This document shows, piece by piece, positions 57,370 to 64,000 of a stretch of 64,000 bases of DNA. Source of the DNA: Diploptera punctata (lineage: Eukaryota > Arthropoda > Insecta > Blattodea > Blaberidae); NCBI GenBank assembly GCA_030220185.1, contig JASPKZ010007297.1:248001-312000 (forward strand), in the 5' to 3' direction. A program made the translations under genes and the position numbers. The notes under the pieces are model-generated. The model was not told the origin of the DNA. It searched no databases and saw nothing but the letters and a program-made list of their open reading frames with translations. Within the stretch, counting starts at the first letter, position 1; every line of letters starts with the position of its first letter.

Positions 57370-58260
57370 ACATCCTCCCCCAGCCAAGCAGGATTCAAAT
57401 CAAACCACGAAAACTCCTGAAAATAACAACCCCAATATAAAAGTCTGTAAACAAAAGAAATTTTGCGGCATTAAAAACTGAATTGTAAGATTAGAAAGCC
57501 TTTAGACAAAATGTAGTTTAACGGCTCCAACAAAATATTATGGTTCCAAACTACCTTCAAAACAGAAAAGACCCAATCAAAACAAGGAACGCATTGTTAG
57601 ATCTCTATTGAATACAGGTGCGCCCTATACAGCATCAATGTTTGAAATATTCCTCAAGTTTGAGGAATTGCTCGGGCTGACTGAATTCGCGGACGAGATG
57701 TTCTGCGTGTTGATATAGTTAACAAAAACTTACTATCAACCCATTATATGGACTGGGTCAAGAGAATAACTCATTACCATAAAAGGGGACAAAATTCAAA
57801 CCCTACTCCTCAAACGAAAACACCGATCCCAAAACTTTCCCAAAAACCATCATAATACTCTAAAACACCTTGGTTGAAAATCTTCCACGCCACAGATATT
57901 TAACAGAAAATCAACGACCCGGCTCCACATTCCTTTTCTTCTCAATCAAAGACCACTTTACACTTTCACAAAAAAAGTTCAACAAATCATCACCTTTACA
58001 ATACCCATTATCCTCCATCGCAATGTCTCGCAAAAGATGCCCAGAAAGATAAATATTCAGATGATTCTTCCAAGCTTTCTACTTTTGTCCTCAATCGTCT
58101 ACATTTAAGTACCCTCCATAACCGAATACATCACCCAAGCCTCCCAGAAATATATCTCCCGTATTCAAAGCACAATCACATAGTCATTCGTCAACACAAC
58201 ACTCCTCCAAACACAATTATTAATTCAAACCCCTATATATTTGCTAAAACACTAAAAATG
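57370..58260 (-). other. Strand-biased region, possible decayed coding sequence
   Basis: The plus strand is rich in A and C with few G, so the minus strand is T/G-rich. A minus-strand reading at about 57490-57270 gives RLLYWGCYFQEFSWFDLNPA and HVFFHEFGYGIGEANGSVGN with one stop, which looks like protein of unknown family. No family assignment is possible. Confidence 0.3.
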
Positions 58261-58315
58261 TTATCATTTCGGAATTTGGCCAAAATACAATTATTTTCCA
58301 CCACCCTCAAGAAAT

Positions 58316-58346
58316 TCGCGCTAATGATAACAATAATAATAATAAT

Positions 58347-58375
<29 letters not shown>
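58316..58375. repeat. (AAT)n microsatellite
   Basis: Interrupted trinucleotide tract at the left of a LINE fragment. Confidence 0.9.
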
Positions 58376-58377
<2 letters not shown>

Positions 58378-58394
58378 TACAGATTTTCAATATT

Positions 58395-58640
58395 TACACA
58401 TCTTTCTGTACCTACAGTTTTATTTTCCTTCTCCACTCGTCTGTATCCATCCACTCCATGTCCCCAGTCCTATTGTTCTCATTCCAGTTCTTATTTCTTG
58501 CATCCACGAATTTCGAGGTCTTCCTTCCCTTATTCTTCCAGGTGGACACCATTCCAATGTTTTTCTGGGTAACCTTTCTTCTTGCATTCGTCGTACATGC
58601 CCATAACAATTTAATTGCTTGTATCTTATTATAATCTACT
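58395..58640 (-). mobile_element. LINE 3' fragment, separate family
   Basis: The minus-strand frame reads AIKLLWACTTNARRKVTQKN, IGMVSTWKNKGRKTSKFVDA and TGDMEWMDTDEWRRKIKL, then a stop. This is a decayed C-terminal LINE tail (the RRM...P...GRP...W pattern). It is bracketed by (AAT)n tracts. Confidence 0.68.
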
Positions 58641-58663
58641 ATTGAATATCTAGTAATAATATC

Positions 58664-58665
58664 TA

Positions 58666-58722
<57 letters not shown>
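58664..58722. repeat. (AAT)n microsatellite
   Basis: About 17 units. It gives a poly-Leu frame on the minus strand that is not a gene. Confidence 0.95.
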
Positions 58723-58725
<3 letters not shown>

Positions 58726-61502
58726 CTAATATCAAATTTGACAATACAATGTATACAATAAACAATCCAAAAATATTAAATAAGTATAGATAACTAGATC
58801 CCAAGACTCGAAGTGCCCAAAAATAGCACCCACAAAATAATATTAATACTATCTATATGTTCATGATGTGCCAAAAATTCTAAAGCCCCTAAATCCTAAG
58901 AAACGAAGCACCCTAATGGTAAAAAGATACCCCAAATGCCCAGACGTTAGCTATACTCTCTACCAGGTTGATACTGCTAATCACTCTAAAGCAAGTCGAT
59001 TTAAAAAACCAGGAGAAAATACACATAAAATAAGTAAACAAAACCAGGGAATTTTAAGGTCCTAGACTAGCGGAAGAAAGGGCTTAGAATGGGATCATTG
59101 ACTTCTACCTGAATTTTGTTTTTCAGACTCAGGCGCAGTTTGTCGCTCTCATCTGGCGTATTGCACCAGGCACTACAATCCGATACATATCTGTGGTTTC
59201 ACATAAGAAACTCCATTTTAACTGCAGCAGGTTATATATGGAAGAGATCGCTTAAATACTACGTAATTGAATGAATGCATACGATAAGTGTATTCAGAAT
59301 TAAACTGAAGGATATACTCCGTAGGCCTATAAGAGATGCAGAAATCTCAGATAGGAAACTCAGGTCATTATAAAAAGTTTAGTTAACAGTTGATTATTGT
59401 ATTTTAATCCAGCATTAAATTTAAATATAAGTATGAATGATTCGGGCCTTGATTGGGGACTATAAAGAACTATCAACTACATTTTTTTTTTAATATTGGT
59501 TTTACAGGTTTTGTAATAGCCAAATTTTGAAAACAGTTATTAGCTGGTATGCATTGAATCTCTAGGTACGTTCCGAAACTATCCCATATTATGTCTATTT
59601 CATTTTATTACTGGATCATGAATATAAAATCTAAATATTTTAACAACTGAAACTCATTTTTTTCCCTTCTCAAATTGCTTGTCTGAAACTCCCTCATAAT
59701 TACATTTTTCGGTTATAGTATTATAAAATACTTACACAATATGCATTGATATATTGAAATAAAGCTTTAATTAAAATAAATTATTTTAAAATACTTTCCA
59801 GACAATAAATATCTTATATAAAACAAATTATTTCAATAAGTGAAAACAATTAAGCAGTAAGATATTAAATGATAATAAATCTGAGAAAAGCTACAATAAT
59901 GCATAGTTTCACAAACCTCCTTGAAGGATAAAATTAATTACAAAATCATTAAGACTAGTCTTATCCTAATTGTAACGGTTTCGGAATAATTTTAGAGTAT
60001 AAAGTATTTTAAAACAAGAAATGATTTAGAACTTTAATATCAAATAAAATCTATACTTCCATTGAAGAAAAGTAATTAATTCTAATGTACTGTAATACCT
60101 TGACACTACTGGAAATCTTGTATGTAAGAATGAATGAACCCAAATGAACAATTAGTTATATAACTGTGTTGGTTTCTTCCCTAGAGCAATGTGTGTGATT
60201 GTGTTTTTGAGTGTTATTACATGTCCCCACTGCTCTATGTTCTATTTGTTATTGAATCGATTACAGTTCTTATAACTTGGCTAAGGGAAGCGTAGACCCT
60301 TGTTGCAACGAAAGCTGGAAATGATGTCAAGATAATTCTTTTCTTAATATATGGCTACAGTATATACCGTATTTAAACATTGACCCTAGCTCCGGTTTAA
60401 ATATACAATTGTGGATTTTTTAATATTCTATACTTTTTATAACTTTGGATTATCACACTAAAGATTCGTAGCCTTGAAAATTATAGTATGTTTTTCTTTT
60501 GTTTTTTTATTGTACATACAACACAACAAAATGGAATAATATTACAAGGAACATACTCCTGAACCCAAGTGGATATTTTAAAATCTGCTACCTCACCGGA
60601 AATCGATTCCAGCCCGTTTAAGTGTAAGATAATTGACCCACCACGTCATGGAAACGAAAGAAGGATTGAGGAGTAGGAATAAGTATACTTGTTCCTCAGG
60701 CAAAGAAACAATGCTGCAGTCTATGCTTCGCTTGGCCACGTTATAACTCTCTGTTTCAAATAAAATAAATATGTTACATGAATATCTTAATCTCGTTAGT
60801 TTGTATAATTAGAAAACAAATTGGACATTTGAGTACTGTAATTAAGTGAATTGTTTAATCAGTATGACTATAGTAATCAAAGATTGTAACTTAGCATCCC
60901 TAATTTGGCAACTCTTATTGAACGGTACCAAAAATTAATATTTATTCTCTTGCATTAACTGCACTGGTCAACATATATGTATTTTTCTCACAATGAAAAT
61001 GATGCTGACTCTAGTGGAATTGTTTATACAGAATGCAAATATTAATCAGAATTTTTACATCAGACAGTTGTTTTGTGAAATTCGCTCTTTGCATAACATT
61101 ATTCTACAGAGACATCACTTTATTTTTACTTGTATTTTTATTATACCTGTTTTTATGAATGTAATTGATGCCATCCCTTCTACTATAGCTTGTCAGTGAA
61201 CAAACTACGATCGTACTGCTCATGCGCTAGAATTCTATGACAGCGTTCGTTAGAATTACTCCTGATATCTTGATACGGATGTTAACGCTATTTGATTAAA
61301 TATGTAGAAGAGGCAAACACGTGTAGGAGATATACAATAAAGATAAGAATTGTTAGCATTTTGGGCTATTCTATGCCATCAGCGAACAAGTAACTTTAGC
61401 ATCATGTTGGGCAATGTGATAACACATGTTCCCACTAGAGCCAATTTCCAACATGTTTGCTCACATATAAGGGGACTCTATCCCAAGAGTTCACTTACAT
61501 TA
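58723..61502. other. Unassigned AT-rich DNA
   Basis: 2.8 kb without recognised genes or repeats. 58740-59060 has the same A/C-rich bias as 57370-58260 and may be the other half of one remnant split by the LINE and microsatellites. Confidence 0.4.
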
Positions 61503-61600
61503 GTGGGCAAGTTAGGGTGAAAAAATGGGCAAGTTGTGTTAAATGGGGAAGTTAGTGTTCATTTGGGCAAGTTAGGGTGAGAGAATGGGCGAGTTAGTAC
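61503..61600. repeat. Minisatellite GGGCAAGTTAGGGTGA, ~4-5 units
   Basis: Degenerate units TGGGCAAGTTAGGGTGAAAA, ATGGGCAAGTTGTGTTAA, ATGGGGAAGTTAGTGTTC, TTGGGCAAGTTAGGGTGAGA and ATGGGCGAGTTAGT are 18-24 bp long, strongly G-rich on the plus strand. Confidence 0.8.
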
Positions 61601-61766
61601 TCCAGATTAGTTTAGCGTTCACTTGTTTGTTAACAGAAGTTGGCTACAATGTCTGAGCAATGACTAATACATATTTTATATTACAAATATGCTGAATTTA
61701 TGTTAATTTGAGCTCAACTTCTCACTTTATTTTGAAGCATTTTTCATTTTTTTAAAAAATTAACAT

Positions 61767-61769
<3 letters not shown>

Positions 61770-61808
<39 letters not shown>
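61770..61808. repeat. (TA)n tract, left of MITE
   Basis: Alternating TA running into the left end of the hairpin element at 61809. Confidence 0.9.
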
Positions 61809-61809
<1 letters not shown>

Positions 61810-62340
61810 AGGGTTATAACTTTTTGGACTTTTGTGAAATAAAATATTTCCTGTGCAATAGATGGGTGTACTTTCGCTTAAACCCATCGAAAGCCTTCAT
61901 TTCACTATGCTTCAAGATAAGGTCACCTCCAAATCAATATTAAATATTGATATATAAATATATTTGGGGTGACCTTTTCTTGAAGCTCAGTGAAATGAAG
62001 GCCTGTTTCAATGGTTCAATATTTTATTTCACAAAAGTCCAAAAACTTATAATCCCAGAAGGTTAAAACTTTTTGGACTTTTGTGAATTATAGATTATTT
62101 CCTGTGCAAGAACGGGTGAAATTTTGCTTAAAAGCATCGAAAAACGCCTTCATTTTACTGAGCTTCAAGAAAAGGTCACCCCAAATCAATATTAAATATT
62201 GATATATAAATATATTTGGAGGTGACCTTTTATTGAAGTTCAGTGAAATGAAGACCTTTTTCAATGGTTTTAAATAAAAGCATCCATTCATTGTACAGGA
62301 AATATTTTATTTCACAAAAGTCCAAAAAGCTATAACCCTA
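61809..62340. mobile_element. Dimeric foldback MITE inside a (TA)n microsatellite
   Basis: The outer ends TAGGGTTATAACTTTTTGGA and the inverse of TCCAAAAAGCTATAACCCTA are followed inwards by long matching arms. Two tandem units (about 61809-62055 and 62060-62340) are each self-complementary: CTTTTTGGACTTTTGTGAA, AAGGTCACC and CCAAATCAATATTAAATATT each recur inverted or repeated in both. No coding frame. (TA)n lies on both sides (61770-61808 and 62341-62366). Confidence 0.88.
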
Positions 62341-62366
62341 ATATATATATATATATATATATATCT

Positions 62367-63659
62367 ATCTCAGGCAACTATTACATATTGCAACAATAAA
62401 TTGTGCGTTTTTTTTTCTTTTTTATTTTATGTTGCTGGCATAGAATCCCCGCATTTTGTTCGCTGCCTAGCTATAGTATTATAGTATTCTTGCAACCGTC
62501 CTTCTCACAAAATTATAGCAGCGTATGCATTTGATACAATCAAGTAAACAGTTATGAATAAATATAATGCTTTCAGAACTACGATCGCGATTTATATTGA
62601 AGAAAACAATATTTCAAAATTGGATATTCTACTTTTATTCCTTCCTATGCATAGTGAAGTGATTTGTCTTCATATTTCGACTAATAGCATTAAGCGCATG
62701 CAATGAAAATGAGTAACAGCGTTTGTGGGTATTCAACGAGCAATACAAGCGGTAGATTGCTAATGTTAGTAAACATGAATTTATGTCTCTGTATATATAC
62801 TTGTTATGTTATAAGGTTTTCTTTTATGTATTTTTTTAAGTTAATAAAAGTGAAAATTTTTATTTCCTTAACTTCTATCTAGAATTTTACAAGGAAGATG
62901 TTGGGGTTGTGAGTAATGGATACGGTGAACATTTTTATCAGCAGATTTCTACGATGGAAGAGAAGTACCAAGATGACTGGAAAGTCAGTGCATTGATTAA
63001 CACTATTGCTTGATGAAGACATATTACCAATGACAAAAAACAAATCGTTATATTCTTTACAACTTTTAGAATTTACAAAATGACATGTACATTTGTCGTT
63101 TCAGTGTTACATTAGAAATAATTATGTCTACATAAAATATTAAGGATACGCTAAAAATTAGAGAAGAAATCTGTATGATGGAAAAAAACAATGAAAGCGT
63201 ATTTAAACTCAACATAAAAAGGTCACATAGATTCACTTAATTTAGTTGTGAAAAAAAAATACATTTTGTTGACCAGTGTTATTTCTTTATAGTTAAATGT
63301 TAAAGAATCTTCCGTTATGTACGCGACTGGATTCCGCAGTTCGCACTGTCTGTGCACGTTATGGCGCTGCTCCGTTCCCGGTAACTTGGATGCCGAGTCT
63401 GCAGTTAAAATTCATATAGCCTGTCACTTATTACATATCCAATCTTGACGTTATCGTATCCCAATTAATTGACTCAGACGATAGCGTTTGAGACTCGTAT
63501 TTAAAAGGACTCAAGTTCAAATTATGATACCGACCACACTAAATGTTTAATTATTTCCCTCGCCATTAAAAATAACTCCAACATTTGAATTTCTTTGCCA
63601 CGGCCAATTTGAACAATGGTAATAATTTCATAATTAATTGGATTAAATTTAAGTTATAT
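62367..63659. other. Unassigned AT-rich DNA
   Basis: No gene supported. A B-box-like AAGTTCAAATTATG at about 63511 hints at a worn tRNA-like sequence. Confidence 0.4.
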
Positions 63660-63960
63660 GGCGTCTACGTGGCGCAAGTGGTTAGACATTCACCCTCAAA
63701 CTCAGGATCCCTTATTGGCGTCTCGCTTATTCCATATGGGGTTCGTGCTGGATGAATCTGACAAAGGACATTTTTTTCAAGGTTTCTCCCATTTTCCTTG
63801 CCAAAAATTTAATTCCACTACTTTTGCACACTCATGTCATCCATTTCATTTCATCTACCCCTGCGATGATTTGGTGAGCCGGCATCCTTTAATAACAGGG
63901 ACTTAATCTCATCCCTGAAACTCGCATTATGCTGGATACGGGTAGAGAATTTACTTCACT
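63660..63960 (+). mobile_element. Possible tRNA-derived SINE
   Basis: The start GTCTACGTGGCGCAAGTGGT (A-box type) resembles a tRNA-Leu/Ser-like head. The body has CACTCATGTCATCCATTTCA and GCTGGATACGGG. Only one copy is in the window, so family status is not proven. Confidence 0.42.
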
Positions 63961-64000
63961 TGTCAGTTGTATTTGCACAAGAAACCCAAAAATCCTAAAT

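Noticed and set aside
63658..63906. 82-codon frame at the right edge
   Set aside because: It starts in a tRNA-like head and reads through what looks like a SINE body; not a protein gene.

Overview
This window looks like 64 kb of repeat-packed insect nuclear DNA. It is AT-rich, has no operon structure, and holds many decayed transposons of insect type plus tRNA-derived SINEs. The wording of the commonest LINE (a 3' end with a (TAAG)n tail and a C-terminal GHVARMGNERRAW segment) is what I associate with cockroaches, Periplaneta in particular. The order Blattodea is an inference from memory and is not proven here.

Only one convincing host gene is present. It is a 680-residue open reading frame in what appears to be a single terminal exon (42038-44104, + strand), preceded by a clean splice acceptor. 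It encodes a protein with one membrane span and a long serine- and arginine-rich tail carrying repeated RRxS sites. I do not recognise its name. The 42 kb to its left and 20 kb to its right contain no other supported host exon. Part of that DNA may be its intron or intergenic space.

Everything else I can support is mobile or repetitive. (1) LINE family A (RTE-like, APE endonuclease plus reverse transcriptase, (TAAG)n tail) has about ten copies at 236-520, 1178-2400, 4885-6632, 12650-13917, 16526-16700, 26303-26568, 26728-27640, 30065-30793, 34860-36440, 49053-49908 and an old long one at 50375-54370. (2) At least five other LINE families are present as 3' fragments (17100, 19077, 21890, 22820, 24087, 25445, 28235, 33253, 36570, 37545, 37625, 39970, 40125, 51390, 58395). 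(3) Penelope-like elements with a GIY-YIG domain lie at 9828-10480 and 1-235. A related stretch at 6840-7260 carries two hammerhead-ribozyme-like motifs. (4) DNA transposons comprise a nearly intact Tc1 element (7515-9021), two IS630/mariner-like elements with TIRs (20490-20992 and 45660-47441), a mariner fragment (21375-21790), two pogo/Tigger-type elements (32287-32625 and 52747-53577), a TIR element carrying a broken MADF gene (54599-55379), and several foldback MITEs. (5) At least three tRNA-derived SINE families are present, several with visible target-site duplications. (6) Long (ATT)n/(TA)n microsatellites are common.

Nested insertions are frequent and give a relative history: SINEs and 3' LINE scraps sit inside family A LINEs, and a Tigger and a second LINE sit inside the oldest family A copy. 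I found no CRISPR array, rRNA, confident functional tRNA or bacterial-type system. The most interesting items are the unnamed membrane-protein exon, the paired hammerhead-like motifs, the MADF-carrying transposon, and the dimeric hairpin MITE inserted into a (TA)n tract.
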